DNA of 64,000 nucleotides from Mediterranea sp. An20 (GCF_002160055.1 NZ_NFJV01000008.1:1-64000), one strand, 5' to 3'; shown: positions 25,862-35,741, numbered from the stretch's first letter. Numbers and translations: made by a program. Notes: generated by a model not told the origin, from the sequence alone.

Positions 25862-27181
25862 ATGAACAAACGCATTGCCGCCCTCTGGAAATTCCTGACG
25901 GATGACATCTGGCGCATCACTGAGAATGAAGTGACCCGTACCACCTTCTCCGTGTACAATATCATCAAAAGCGTTTTCCTCTGCATCAACCGCTTCACCC
26001 AAGACCGTGTGGTCAACAAAGCCTCAGCGCTGACCTACAGCACCCTGCTGGCTATTGTCCCCATCCTTGCCATCGTCTTTGCCATTGCCCGCGGCTTTGG
26101 CTTCGACAACCTCATCCGCCAGCAAATCATGTCCGGCTTCGGAGGTTCTGCCGAGGCAATGGAAGTTATCCTTGAGTTTGTCAACTCCTACCTGGCGCAA
26201 ACCAAAAGCGGAGTGTTCATCGGCGTAGGCCTCATCCTGTTGCTCTGGACGGTGCTGAACCTTATCAACAACATGGAAATCACCTTCAACCGCATCTGGC
26301 AGGTGAAAAAAGCACGCAGCATGTACCGCAAAATCACCGACTACACCTCCATGCTACTGCTCATCCCCTTGCTGCTGGTCGTGTCCGGCGGTCTGTCCAT
26401 CTACATGAGCACCGCCCTGAAACACGTGGAAGACTATGCGCTGCTGGCTCCCTTGGGCAAATTCATGATACGCCTCATTCCGTTTGCACTGACATGGTTC
26501 ATGTTTACAGGGCTTTACATCTTCATGCCCAATACCAAGGTGAAATTCAAGCATGCGCTCATCTCCGGCATCCTGGCAGGTTCGGCCCACCAGGCATTTC
26601 AGTTCCTTTACATCAGCGGACAGTTGTGGGTATCGCGCTACAATGCCATCTACGGAAGTTTTGCCGCCCTACCCATGTTCCTGCTATGGCTGCAAATCTC
26701 ATGGACTATCTGCCTTTTCGGCGCCCAACTGACATACGCCAGCCAAAACATCAGCAATTTCAGCTTCGACAAAGACACCCGCAACATCAGCCACCGATAC
26801 CGTGAGTTTGTCTCCATCCTCATCATGTCGCTCATTGCCAAACGCTTCGCACACAACGAGCCACCCTACACAGCCGAAGCCATCTCCGAGGCTTGCCGCA
26901 TTCCTATCCAACTGACACACCTCACCCTCTATGAATTGCAGGAAATCCATCTCATCCACGAGGTCAGCACAGACGAGAAAAACGATGACATAGCCTACCT
27001 GCCCTCGATGGACATCAACCAGCTCAACGTGGCTCTCTTGCTGGACCGCCTGGACATACACGGGTCGGAAGATTTCAAAATAGACAAGGAAAAGGCCTTC
27101 AACGACGAATGGGACGTTCTGATGAAGGCCAAAGAAGAGTATTACAAAAGTACGGAGAAAATCCTGCTCAAGGACCTGTGA
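25862..27181 (+). CDS. YihY/BrkB family membrane protein
   Basis: 439 residues. The N-terminal 300 residues match the YihY/virulence factor BrkB family: six membrane segments beginning KASALTYSTLLAIVPILAIVF, then SGVFIGVGLILLLWTVLNLINNMEITFNRIW and PNTKVKFKHALISGILAGSAHQAFQF. The C-terminal 130 residues are soluble, with a winged-helix-like stretch (YTAEAISEACRIPIQLTHLTLYELQE), as in longer members formerly miscalled RNase BN. Role unknown. It starts 43 bases after rnpB and its stop codon directly abuts the stop of the convergent nucleotidase gene. Confidence 0.9.
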   Translation: MNKRIAALWKFLTDDIWRITENEVTRTTFSVYNIIKSVFLCINRFTQDRVVNKASALTYSTLLAIVPILAIVFAIARGFGFDNLIRQQIMSGFGGSAEAMEVILEFVNSYLAQTKSGVFIGVGLILLLWTVLNLINNMEITFNRIWQVKKARSMYRKITDYTSMLLLIPLLLVVSGGLSIYMSTALKHVEDYALLAPLGKFMIRLIPFALTWFMFTGLYIFMPNTKVKFKHALISGILAGSAHQAFQFLYISGQLWVSRYNAIYGSFAALPMFLLWLQISWTICLFGAQLTYASQNISNFSFDKDTRNISHRYREFVSILIMSLIAKRFAHNEPPYTAEAISEACRIPIQLTHLTLYELQEIHLIHEVSTDEKNDDIAYLPSMDINQLNVALLLDRLDIHGSEDFKIDKEKAFNDEWDVLMKAKEEYYKSTEKILLKDL

Positions 27182-28930
27182 TTAAAGTCCGAAAAGAATC
27201 TCATAATCCCTTTCAGCAGCCGGTTTCGCCCAGCTGGAGGGGATGAACTTCCACTGATCCAGACTTTCCGGTTTTATCACCCCCCAACGCTCGATGTATT
27301 GCATCAGGTAGTAGCGCAAGTCCTTGTCCGTAGCAAACAGGATGCGCTCCTTCAGGTCTTCTTGCGAAATGCCTGCCCCTTTGGTCAGCAATTCTCCACC
27401 ACCGTTGCCGCGATACGAATTGACAGCCACCCGATACATCTTTTCTTCTTCAAAAGGAGTGGTACCGTCGGCCATACTCAGAATCTTCACCTTCTGCCCT
27501 GCGGGCTGCGTCACGTCCACTGTATAGATGATACCGGCAGCCGAATCGAAGTTGTAACTGGGATTCTGGAAGAAAGCCCGTTCTCCGGAACCTTCTCCTC
27601 CCTTGCCACTGTTTTCGCGCAACAGCAGCAGGTGGTCGTCGGCCGATTTCATCTGATTCGTCCACAACGCATACGACATCTCCAGGGCATCGTGAATTTC
27701 CTTACCGGACAACTGCATGGTGTAGAGCATGTTCTCATACTTATACAAGTTGAACATATCACTCACGTACACATCGCCCTCCTTAATCTGAGCATCGAAC
27801 GACAAAGGAGCCGCCAGCGAAATGTCTGCCTTGCCAATCTCCAGTTGCAGACGATGAATCAGGTCGACAAAGGCAGAGGGTCCGAAATAAGCCTGCCGCG
27901 TAGAGATGGTCTGTGTGAACCGTCCGATTCGCTTCGACACAAAAGCCTGTATGCTGTCATACTGCGGGGCAAAATGTGCCAGGAACTCCGCATCCGGTTC
28001 CAACCTGCCGACATCCGTCAGACGGCCTTCCACCCGCTTGCCAGTCACCTTTCCGTCTTCTAATGTCAACGTCACCTCCACGTCGCCCACCGCCAGTGCG
28101 TTGTTGGCCGGGTTCACCACCCATACCGAATCGCCCGCCACATTGGCCACCTTGAAGCAGGCTCTGGCATGGTCGTGCCCTATCAGCACCACATCAAATC
28201 CAGGCACCCTTTGCGCCACCTCCACCGAAGCATTGTCACGATATTTTCCTCCCATCGTCACCCCTTCCTTTCCGGCATGAAACAGTCCGACGACCACATC
28301 CGGCTGCTCCCGCTCACGAATAAGGGGCAACCACTTGCGCGCTGTTTCTTCCATGTCTTCAAAGCGCAATCCCGGCCACAGGCTCTCGGAAAGCCACATG
28401 GGAATGGCAGGCGTAATCATCCCCAGTACCACCAGCTTTACCCCATCGCGCTCCAGTACCACGTATGGCTTGCAGTGCGTCTTTCCGGTAGCCGTCTCTA
28501 TGATATTGGCTCCCAGCACCGGGAAGTGGCAATCGCCTATCCAGCGGTCGAACACAGCACGTCCTGTCTCCACATCATGATTCCCCATATTACCCGCATC
28601 ATAGCCCATGAAGTTGAGCATTTCTGCCGTCAGGTGCGGTGCCAACGTATCCATATAATTGTAATAATAGGCCGCGGGCTGCCCTTGCAGTATGTCTCCG
28701 TTGTCCAGCAAGAGCAGATTATCGCCATACGTTTCCCGCTGCTGCTTGACAAAAGTCTGCACCCGTGCCAAGCTACCCTCTGCCGGTTGCCGCCGGATGA
28801 AATCATAAGGATAAAAATTACCATGCACGTCAGAAGTTTCTACTATTTTCAGTTTCACTTCGCGTGTCTGCGACTGAGCCATCACCGGCCATGCCAACAA
28901 CATGGCCAACCAAAAAATGAAATGTACCAT
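27182..28930 (-). CDS. secreted 5'-nucleotidase/2',3'-cyclic phosphodiesterase family
   Basis: 582 residues with signal MVHFIFWLAMLLAWPVMAQ. Metallophosphoesterase domain (25-330) with VETSDVHGNFYP, LLLDNGDILQG, GNMGNHDVE and VLIGHDHA. Then a 5'-nucleotidase C-terminal substrate domain (350-560) with VNSYRGNGGGELLTKGAG. These periplasmic enzymes remove phosphate from nucleotides for uptake. Here the metal residues and the C-terminal glycine loop look intact. A single-gene unit, zero bases from its convergent neighbour. Confidence 0.93.
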   Translation of the reverse strand: MVHFIFWLAMLLAWPVMAQSQTREVKLKIVETSDVHGNFYPYDFIRRQPAEGSLARVQTFVKQQRETYGDNLLLLDNGDILQGQPAAYYYNYMDTLAPHLTAEMLNFMGYDAGNMGNHDVETGRAVFDRWIGDCHFPVLGANIIETATGKTHCKPYVVLERDGVKLVVLGMITPAIPMWLSESLWPGLRFEDMEETARKWLPLIREREQPDVVVGLFHAGKEGVTMGGKYRDNASVEVAQRVPGFDVVLIGHDHARACFKVANVAGDSVWVVNPANNALAVGDVEVTLTLEDGKVTGKRVEGRLTDVGRLEPDAEFLAHFAPQYDSIQAFVSKRIGRFTQTISTRQAYFGPSAFVDLIHRLQLEIGKADISLAAPLSFDAQIKEGDVYVSDMFNLYKYENMLYTMQLSGKEIHDALEMSYALWTNQMKSADDHLLLLRENSGKGGEGSGERAFFQNPSYNFDSAAGIIYTVDVTQPAGQKVKILSMADGTTPFEEEKMYRVAVNSYRGNGGGELLTKGAGISQEDLKERILFATDKDLRYYLMQYIERWGVIKPESLDQWKFIPSSWAKPAAERDYEILFGL

Positions 28931-29098
28931 AGGTTACAATAACTGGGTGTTTTTTACCAAAACTTCTAAATTAAACCAACACAATTCTGCCTATCATGCG
29001 CCACCAACCCCATTCAGGAAGAAAGAGATACCAGCTGTTCCGGCAGATAACGGACAAGGCAAGTGGTATACATGTATCTTCTTGTCTGACAACACGTT

Positions 29099-29216
29099 GC
29101 TTCCAAAGGCTAAGCAGGTTGCTTCCAAAGGCTAAGCAGGTTGCTTCCAAAGGCTAAGCAGGTTGCTTCCAAAGGCTAAGCAGGCTGCTTCCAAAGGCTA
29201 AGCAGGCTGCTTCCAA
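29099..29216. repeat. 22-bp tandem repeat (5 units plus partial)
   Basis: Near-perfect units start at 29099, 29121, 29143, 29165 and 29187, with a partial unit at 29209 (GCTTCCAAAGGCTAAGCAGG plus TT or CT). Each unit boundary creates AAGCAG-G-CTGCTT or AAGCAGGTTGCTT, so neighbouring units form small palindromes. It lies between the nucleotidase start and the Schlafen-domain gene end. The rest of 28931-29338 shows nothing else. Confidence 0.9.
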
Positions 29217-29338
29217 GCCCGCGGAAATTTGCCTGCAAGCGCCCAAGAAAGGAAATCCCCGCCTCTGCCAGGAGCTGTTAAGCACACTCTGCCCGACAAA
29301 GATACAAGAAAAAAATGAAATGCTTGTCTGCCGACACT

Positions 29339-32300
29339 TTATTCCCTGACCTCTATCCCTATCTTTTTCAAATACTCCAGTTCCTCGTATCCCCACTGGC
29401 TGCTCAGGACATTTCCGATTTGCGTTTTCCGCAAGTTATATATCTTTTTCAAGGAAGGGATATGGACAGGTTTCATGATTTCACACTGCACCACTCCTAA
29501 ATGTTCGACGGTTGTCAGCTGTTCGCCCAAATCCATCATCTTTCCTTCCTTGAGGCCCGACACCTCATCGAGCCGCAAGTAAACCTGCCCCGTATTGTTG
29601 GTCACCCCATACAGCAAAGCGTCGTCGGAAGCAGAAGGACAGGCAAAAAACAGCCGTGAACGCTGGCAACGCTTATAAGGCGTTCGCTTTCTTTTATCCA
29701 TCAACTCAGCCACCGGTACTTTCAAGACTTCTCCCGTTTCATAAACCAGAATGATATATTTCTCATCGGTCTTCACGGCCAGCGTCAGTTCCGTCTCTTC
29801 CCAATACTCGCCATCGGTTATCATATATTCATGACCGGGCAAGAAATGCAGATAGCACACCGTATCTGCACCGAAATTGTCATTCCAACTGTGTACCGGA
29901 TTCTCGCGGATGCGGCTTGTCTCCACCACCCGCCCGGCTGTTGTCTTGCAAAGAGACGAGTCATTCTTCGCGTTCTCTTCTTCGGGATTGCTTTCTGCCA
30001 ACCCCTCTTCCGCACCGGCAGCGGCAGTCTGCAAGTTTTCCGTACCCCTGCTTTCCGCACCGGTCTCGCGTGCAGCGAGGAAAGCCTCCAAAGCATTCCC
30101 TAAAAGCGGCCAGGTAGAACTTCCCTGACGCTGATAGACAGTGCCTTTCATTCTTACCGGACGAGAGCAGGGGGTTATCTTGAGGGCATATACCAGTTTT
30201 CTGCCAGCCTCCGGATAATAGGCGTCAATGCAGGCATTGGCCTCATTGCCCATAGAAGAAACAATGTTATTCCGCACATACAAGTCAAACTGATCCTTGC
30301 TCATCTTCAGATATTCCAGGTCCTGTTCCAGCCCGGAAGCATATCCCTGGTCGTTCACTCCCAGATATAGAGTCCCGCCGTCCGCATTCAGGAATCCGCA
30401 GATTACCTGCATGATTTCCTGAGTCTGCCTCTTTACATCAGCCTTCATGTGGTTGTCAGGCGGATAGACGATACTTGTCTTGAATTCCTGGTGCAGGTTT
30501 TCCTCGCCCCAATAACTCAAAGCAGGCTGCTTCACCCCGACATTGAGCACTTCGTTGATTTTGTTCCGGATAGCCTCACGCTCATTCATCATATTGAAAT
30601 TCTTAAGGCTGTTGTAGCTGATAACCAACTGTGCCAACTGCCTGAGATGTTTATCTCCTTCCGATGAAATGACGTTCCAGACAAAACCGTCGTGCTCCGG
30701 ACAGTCCATGCACCCTACAATCTGCAATTCGAGCAGCTTGGTCTCCAAAACGGGATAGTTGTTAATCATATCCCTATTAGACTTACCCAGTTCCTTGAGT
30801 CTCTCTTCATCAATTTTCCCGTTGATGACAAAAAGCTGCAACATCCGGATAAGCCGCATCCGCTCATTAAAATAAGCAGCCCAGTCCCGATTGCGGATCA
30901 TAAGTGCCAGAATTCTCGTAAATGCCAGGTAGTTGTAGGTCAGGAAATAATCCTTCTCCTGGATGGCCATCCGGTCGATGATATGAATAAGTTCTTCCAC
31001 GTATGATTTTTCCATGGTCACTTCAGGCTGCTCCAAATCATATTCGCGCACAGCATCCTCGTACACCTTGTCATCAGCGTAACTGCAAATCAAGTCGGCA
31101 AAAGCTTCGTTCAAAGTGAAAGTACCCACAACCTTCCTTTCAAACTCTGCATCAATGACATTAGTCTGCCGGTAATTAGATACCGACACTTCAATACATT
31201 CACCTGGTTTTAACGGCTCCGTCTCCTCTACAGGCACCTGCAATGAATAGCCCACTTCACTGACGCATAAATAAGAATTATTAAAGAGATCCAAGACGAT
31301 GCACTTCACGACATCTCCCGTCTGCACGCATTCCCTCACAAAATCGTTGATATAGTCTGTCATTGTGAAGTTCAACATACCACCGGAGTTCACGCTCAGC
31401 ACTTTGGCCTTCAGCAGATAAGGCCGACCGTTTTCGTCGAAGAAGGCACTCTCATTGGCATAAATGTTATAGCGTACAATGTTTCTCACGTTCAGGCGTC
31501 CTTCGCCATAGTAAGCATCATCTTCTATTCTGCAAATAAAATAGTCGGGATCGGCAGGATCCTGATGGACGATGCGTATGTAGACCTCATCACCCGTCTC
31601 TGCTTTCAGTTTCTTGTTCTTCCTGACCGGTTTCAGTGCCGGGCTGTTTATCAGTCCATATTCTATGTCCTTCCAGCATTTCTGGCACTTGGCCAGTTCG
31701 TGCGTATTTGCCGGCCACGACAAGTTATCGGTATCGGGCAGAAAAATCTGAATATGATGCCACGGCAGAAGATCTTCGGGCAGACAAGGCACCTGCTTCG
31801 TCTTCTCGGACGACTGAATGAATATGTTGCCGTTCATGATTTGCAGTTTACAGTTGGCACCGTTGTATGTCTGCATCACGGTAGTTTTCTTCTGCCTGTC
31901 GTTGCCGAAGCCGGAAGACAACCGGATAGCCAGCAATGTCATGTCGTTCACCTCATTCCAGCCAAACTCCAGTTTGTACTGTTCGGCATCGGTCAGGCTG
32001 TCAAAGGCTTTTTCCGTAAGAATCGAGCTGTTGCTTCCTTTGATATAAGTCAGATACCTGTAGAGCATCGCACGGCTCAAGGGCCTTTCAAAATTATCTT
32101 TCTCGTTGGCCAACAAAAGCTGGATGGCCAGCGCCTTGATCAGCTTAGAGAGGTTTTCGCGCATCTCGTCATTCTCAATGCTGGCCAGTTTGTCAATGCT
32201 CTCCCGCTTCTTCTCGATAAACAGTGAAAGCATCTGAATAAAGGCGCTCCGAAACGGTTCTGTCTTCCAGTTTTCTTTATTGCCTTTCAGGATAGTATCG

Positions 32301-33283
32301 AAGATGACCTGCATCTTTTCCTCCACAATATCCGGCTGGAGATTGAATATACACATCAGTTTTCTCAGCTTCCGCTCAGGATGATACAGGTAGCCGGACT
32401 GCTGCATCTTACGCAAATAAGAGTCGATGCAGGGAATATGCTCATGGTTATCAATCAGACGGACCGAATCGAGATAAATATCTGCATTTTCCAACGCAGC
32501 AGACAGCATGGCCTGGTAAGCACTCCGCTCCGGAGCAGCGCATTGGGCCAGCGTGTCCGAGTCTTCGAGCAGATAGATGCAAATACTCTTGAACAATTCC
32601 AGATACAGGCGGTTTCGCCGGTGACCGGGACCTACCCAGACATCCATGCTTTTCGACAAAGATTCTATGGCAATGATAATCCACTCTTCGTTGTCGTTCA
32701 TAAAGGCTTCATTCGCTTCCTTAAACACCTTGGCTCTGACAAACAGTTTTTTGAGCCACACAATGATGCTACGACTGGCGCCGACGGCTTCCAGTATGTC
32801 TTCCAACAGGAGCAAAGGAAGGCTTCGCCCGCTGGCAGCGTCTTTCGTCACCAGTTCCAGACACAGCTTATTGCCCCTGATAGAACGCACCCGGCATTCT
32901 ATCCGCTGCCGGATGCTCAACTTGGCCCTGCCATAATATTGCAGGCGGAAAAACAAGCCGTTCCAATCGGCCACCTCATAGTAACCGTTGGGTATCTGGG
33001 TGAAATCATTCCGTACCCAGAAAGGATAAACCTTAGCCTCTTCGTAAAACCGGGAAATGATGGGGGCAAAGTCTTGAGTAAAGACCGGCATGTCGTCGTG
33101 CACATCCTTGACCAGACACGAAAGCTGTTCGGGAGTGGGGTCATTTTTCTGAAAGGCAAACAACGGAATGGCATATTCCATCCCATCGGCTTCGACGATA
33201 TAAAACGAACGGGTGTTTTCCGTCCTGATTTCTTTTACCGGCAACAGGTATATCTCGTCTTTTTTAAATCTGGTTTCACTCAT
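29339..33283 (-). CDS. giant Schlafen-type AlbA_2 domain protein
   Basis: 1314 residues from MSETRFKKDEIYLLP; an ATG 17 codons earlier exists. A long helical N-terminal half has no recognised domain. Residues about 560-710 hold two S1/OB-like beta segments (GDEVYIRIVHQDPADPDYF; GDVVKCIVLDLFNNSYLCVS). Residues about 925-1050 are an AlbA_2/Schlafen domain: HQEFKTSIVYPP, QEIMQVICGFLNADGGTLYLGVNDQG. A low-complexity linker (LQTAAAGAEEGLAESNPEEE) leads to a beta-rich C-terminal part. AlbA_2 domains occur in Schlafen proteins and many phage-defence or regulatory proteins. It stands alone with no obvious partner. Possibly an RNA- or nucleic-acid-acting protein; function not known. Confidence 0.8.
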   Translation of the reverse strand: MSETRFKKDEIYLLPVKEIRTENTRSFYIVEADGMEYAIPLFAFQKNDPTPEQLSCLVKDVHDDMPVFTQDFAPIISRFYEEAKVYPFWVRNDFTQIPNGYYEVADWNGLFFRLQYYGRAKLSIRQRIECRVRSIRGNKLCLELVTKDAASGRSLPLLLLEDILEAVGASRSIIVWLKKLFVRAKVFKEANEAFMNDNEEWIIIAIESLSKSMDVWVGPGHRRNRLYLELFKSICIYLLEDSDTLAQCAAPERSAYQAMLSAALENADIYLDSVRLIDNHEHIPCIDSYLRKMQQSGYLYHPERKLRKLMCIFNLQPDIVEEKMQVIFDTILKGNKENWKTEPFRSAFIQMLSLFIEKKRESIDKLASIENDEMRENLSKLIKALAIQLLLANEKDNFERPLSRAMLYRYLTYIKGSNSSILTEKAFDSLTDAEQYKLEFGWNEVNDMTLLAIRLSSGFGNDRQKKTTVMQTYNGANCKLQIMNGNIFIQSSEKTKQVPCLPEDLLPWHHIQIFLPDTDNLSWPANTHELAKCQKCWKDIEYGLINSPALKPVRKNKKLKAETGDEVYIRIVHQDPADPDYFICRIEDDAYYGEGRLNVRNIVRYNIYANESAFFDENGRPYLLKAKVLSVNSGGMLNFTMTDYINDFVRECVQTGDVVKCIVLDLFNNSYLCVSEVGYSLQVPVEETEPLKPGECIEVSVSNYRQTNVIDAEFERKVVGTFTLNEAFADLICSYADDKVYEDAVREYDLEQPEVTMEKSYVEELIHIIDRMAIQEKDYFLTYNYLAFTRILALMIRNRDWAAYFNERMRLIRMLQLFVINGKIDEERLKELGKSNRDMINNYPVLETKLLELQIVGCMDCPEHDGFVWNVISSEGDKHLRQLAQLVISYNSLKNFNMMNEREAIRNKINEVLNVGVKQPALSYWGEENLHQEFKTSIVYPPDNHMKADVKRQTQEIMQVICGFLNADGGTLYLGVNDQGYASGLEQDLEYLKMSKDQFDLYVRNNIVSSMGNEANACIDAYYPEAGRKLVYALKITPCSRPVRMKGTVYQRQGSSTWPLLGNALEAFLAARETGAESRGTENLQTAAAGAEEGLAESNPEEENAKNDSSLCKTTAGRVVETSRIRENPVHSWNDNFGADTVCYLHFLPGHEYMITDGEYWEETELTLAVKTDEKYIILVYETGEVLKVPVAELMDKRKRTPYKRCQRSRLFFACPSASDDALLYGVTNNTGQVYLRLDEVSGLKEGKMMDLGEQLTTVEHLGVVQCEIMKPVHIPSLKKIYNLRKTQIGNVLSSQWGYEELEYLKKIGIEVRE

Positions 33284-33640
33284 AAAGTTGTTATTATAAA
33301 TTAGGCATCGGTTTGCTATCCACAAACTGTTCACACTGTATCAGGCCCGTTTTGAGAGTTTCTCAAAGGACAATCCTTCATTGCCACCCCAAGTGCAAGA
33401 CACACTACCAGCCGACCCTATCAGGAAAACCAGGAAAAGACTCCCGCCCAAAGACTGCCCCCAAAGTAAAGCTAACAGGCTCTTTATTGATTTTGCAAAA
33501 ATAAACAAGATGAACAAGAAAAACAAATACACGCCCTGTTATAACCTTACAGAAGAGGTGATTTAAATTTTTTATCAGGCAACACCGACGCCTATCCTCA
33601 CACCGGTCATCCCCATAACCTCTTCGAAGCAAATGTCAGA

Positions 33641-33684
33641 GCGATAAGCAGCAGACTGCAAAGCGATAAGCAGCGGACTGCTTA
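33641..33684. repeat. 22-bp direct repeat pair
   Basis: Two units at 33641 and 33663 begin GCGATAAGCAGC(A/G)GACTGC and are phased at 22 bases. The second forms the palindrome AAGCAG-CGGA-CTGCTT. It belongs to the dispersed 22-bp family. Elsewhere in 33284-33767 I see only a short TTTG-poor AT-rich stretch. Confidence 0.8.
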
Positions 33685-33767
33685 TATATAAGGGAAAATG
33701 TCGGGCAAAATAGGCAAAATTCCCTAAAAATACGAGAAAAGAAAACCATATTCAGGCAATGGATGTT

Positions 33768-33775
33768 ACATTTGC
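33768..33775 (+). promoter_or_regulatory. -7 box of the OmpA lipoprotein gene
   Basis: TACATTTG matches TAnnTTTG. Transcription would begin near 33783, so the first in-frame ATG at 33791 would have hardly any leader; 33803 or 33812 is a likelier start. Confidence 0.55.
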
Positions 33776-33802
33776 ATCAAGAAACTCTAAATGCGAACGA
33801 CT

Positions 33803-34477
33803 ATGGATAAAATGAAACTTACAGCACTCATGCTTTGCGGCGGTCTGCTTCTGTCGGGCTGCGGCACGTTGAACAACACTGCCAAAGGCGGTATCATCGG
33901 TACGGGTACGGGAGCTACGGCAGGAGCCGTTATCGGTGGACTGATTGGCAAAGGCAAGGGTGCCGGCATCGGCGCGGCCATCGGGGCGGCAGTAGGTGCA
34001 GGTGCGGGTGTCATCATCGGCAAGAAAATGGACAAGAAGGCGGAAGCTGCCGCCCAAATCGAAGAGGCACAGGTAGAACAGGTGACGGACAACAACGGAC
34101 TGGCAGCCGTGAAGGTGACTTTCGGCGACAACGTGCTGTTCGATTTCAACTCTACCGCCCTGAGCAACGAAGCGAAAGCTGCCCTGCGCGAACTGGCCGA
34201 AATCTTGCGTGAAGACCCCACGACAGACATCGCCATCATCGGCCATACGGACAAGGCCGGCACGTATGAAGTGAACATGAAGTTCTCGAAAGAACGTGCC
34301 TACAACGTAGAGAACTACCTGCAGGACTGCGGCGTATCGCCCAAACAGTTCAAGGAAGTGAAGGGCGTGGCCTATGATGAATACGACGAGACCAAAACAG
34401 CCGCCGAAAACCGCCGCGTAGAGGTCTATATGTATGCCAGCGAAGAGATGATTCAGCAGGCAGAGGCGCAGAGCTGA
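33803..34477 (+). CDS. glycine-zipper OmpA family lipoprotein
   Basis: 224 residues from MDKMKLTALMLCGG; starts at 33791 and 33812 are also possible. Lipobox LLLSGC. A long glycine-zipper stretch follows (GGIIGTGTGATAGAVIGG, GKGAGIGAAIGAAVGAGAG), which can insert into or pack against membranes. The C-terminal OmpA domain has VLFDFNSTALSNEAKAAL, IIGHTDKAGTYEVNMKFSKERA and NRRVEVYMYA, the murein-binding motifs. This is the YiaD/Pal-like layout. It probably ties the outer membrane to peptidoglycan. Ends with a strong terminator. Confidence 0.93.
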   Translation: MDKMKLTALMLCGGLLLSGCGTLNNTAKGGIIGTGTGATAGAVIGGLIGKGKGAGIGAAIGAAVGAGAGVIIGKKMDKKAEAAAQIEEAQVEQVTDNNGLAAVKVTFGDNVLFDFNSTALSNEAKAALRELAEILREDPTTDIAIIGHTDKAGTYEVNMKFSKERAYNVENYLQDCGVSPKQFKEVKGVAYDEYDETKTAAENRRVEVYMYASEEMIQQAEAQS

Positions 34478-34502
34478 ACCTCATCACCCAAAGGACAATA
34501 AT

Positions 34503-34531
34503 AAAAGGCGCGGATTCCGCGCCTTTTTCTT
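34503..34531. terminator. bidirectional terminator between OmpA lipoprotein and cydB
   Basis: ggcgcgga-t-tccgcgcc stem (34507-34523) is flanked by AAAA on the left and TTTTTCTTTT on the right, serving both convergent genes. Confidence 0.9.
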
Positions 34532-34548
34532 TTACTGCCAACAGGAGT

Positions 34549-35694
34549 TTAATAAGCATGTTCGCCCTTCTCTTCCAACTCCTGCGTGTCCATCTTCCGG
34601 TTGTTGATGCTGCGCCAGGCGTAGATGATGTACGCCAACACGAACGGAACGAGGATGGAAACGTAGGCCATTGTCTTCAACGTAAACTCACTGGAACAGC
34701 TGTTGGTCAACGTCAGCGAACTTTGCAAATCCACGTTGGAAGGATAATAAGCCGTGTTATTGTATCCGGCCACGAGCAGCAAGGCCAACACCGTCAGCAC
34801 CGTGCCAATACCGGCAAACCAGATACCCTTGTCGAACGCGGGCTTCCATAGCGTACGGACGATGCCCCACAGCACACCTGCCACGCCCAAGAGAAAGACA
34901 ATGAGCACAAGCGGCATGGCCAGGAAGTTGTTCAGATATTTGTATGGCTCCATATAAATCTCGCCCGTTTCCGGATTCACCGCAAAGCCGTCGGCCACCA
35001 GCGTGCGCACCAAGAAAGCCAGGAAGAACACGAGGAACAACACCGTATTGCCCCACAACGCCCGGCGACTGCGCGCCACGAGGTCGGAATCGTCTATATT
35101 ATTAATAAAGTAGAGGGCACCGAGAATGCGGGAAAGGAAGAACACCGCCAGACCGAGGATGACGTTCCACACATTGCCCAGCGCATCCAGCCCGTGCCAG
35201 TTGTTGGCCCAATGGCTGATGACAGGCATGGCCTCTGTCAGATTGCCCTTATCCACGTAGAAAGCCGAGCCGGTGAAGAACGTAGCCACGGCGCCACCCA
35301 GCAGCACAGGACCCACCACACCATTCAGAATCAAGAAGGCACGATACGTCTTCTGCCCCAACAAGTTGCCCGCTTTCGACTGGAACTCATAGCTGACGGC
35401 CTGCAGCACGAAAGTGAAGAGGATAATCATCCACAACCAGTACGCCCCGCCGAAGCTGGTGCTGTAAAACAAAGGAAACGAAGCGAAGAAACCACCGCCG
35501 AAGGTGACAAGCGTGGTAAACGTAAACTCCCATTTACGCCCCGTAGAGTTCATAATCAGCCTGCGTTGCTGCTCAGTCTTACCTAAGCAATACAAGAGGG
35601 AATTGCCTCCCTGCACAAAAAGCAGGAATACCAGAATCGCTCCCAACAAGGAAACGATAAACCACCAATAATGTTGAAGGAAACTATAGCTCAT
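34549..35694 (-). CDS. cydB: cytochrome bd ubiquinol oxidase subunit II
   Basis: 381 residues with nine or so membrane helices, starting MSYSFLQHYWWFIVSLLGAILVFLLFVQGG, where the W-W-F and GG pattern is typical of CydB. It partners CydA to reduce oxygen to water with electrons from menaquinol. Bacteroides use this enzyme at nanomolar oxygen. The gene follows cydA by 47 bases of AT-rich TTCAATGATTAAT direct repeats (35699-35740). Confidence 0.95.
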   Translation of the reverse strand: MSYSFLQHYWWFIVSLLGAILVFLLFVQGGNSLLYCLGKTEQQRRLIMNSTGRKWEFTFTTLVTFGGGFFASFPLFYSTSFGGAYWLWMIILFTFVLQAVSYEFQSKAGNLLGQKTYRAFLILNGVVGPVLLGGAVATFFTGSAFYVDKGNLTEAMPVISHWANNWHGLDALGNVWNVILGLAVFFLSRILGALYFINNIDDSDLVARSRRALWGNTVLFLVFFLAFLVRTLVADGFAVNPETGEIYMEPYKYLNNFLAMPLVLIVFLLGVAGVLWGIVRTLWKPAFDKGIWFAGIGTVLTVLALLLVAGYNNTAYYPSNVDLQSSLTLTNSCSSEFTLKTMAYVSILVPFVLAYIIYAWRSINNRKMDTQELEEKGEHAY

Positions 35695-35741
35695 AAATGA
35701 TAATGTTCAATGGTTAATGTTCAATGATTAATAATCAATGA

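Noticed and set aside
29099..29216. Possible CRISPR array
   Set aside because: Units are contiguous 22-mers with no unique spacers.
31565..33304. Long plus-strand frames opposite the Schlafen-domain gene
   Set aside because: They lack ribosome sites and recognisable domains, and the minus frame has clear motifs.
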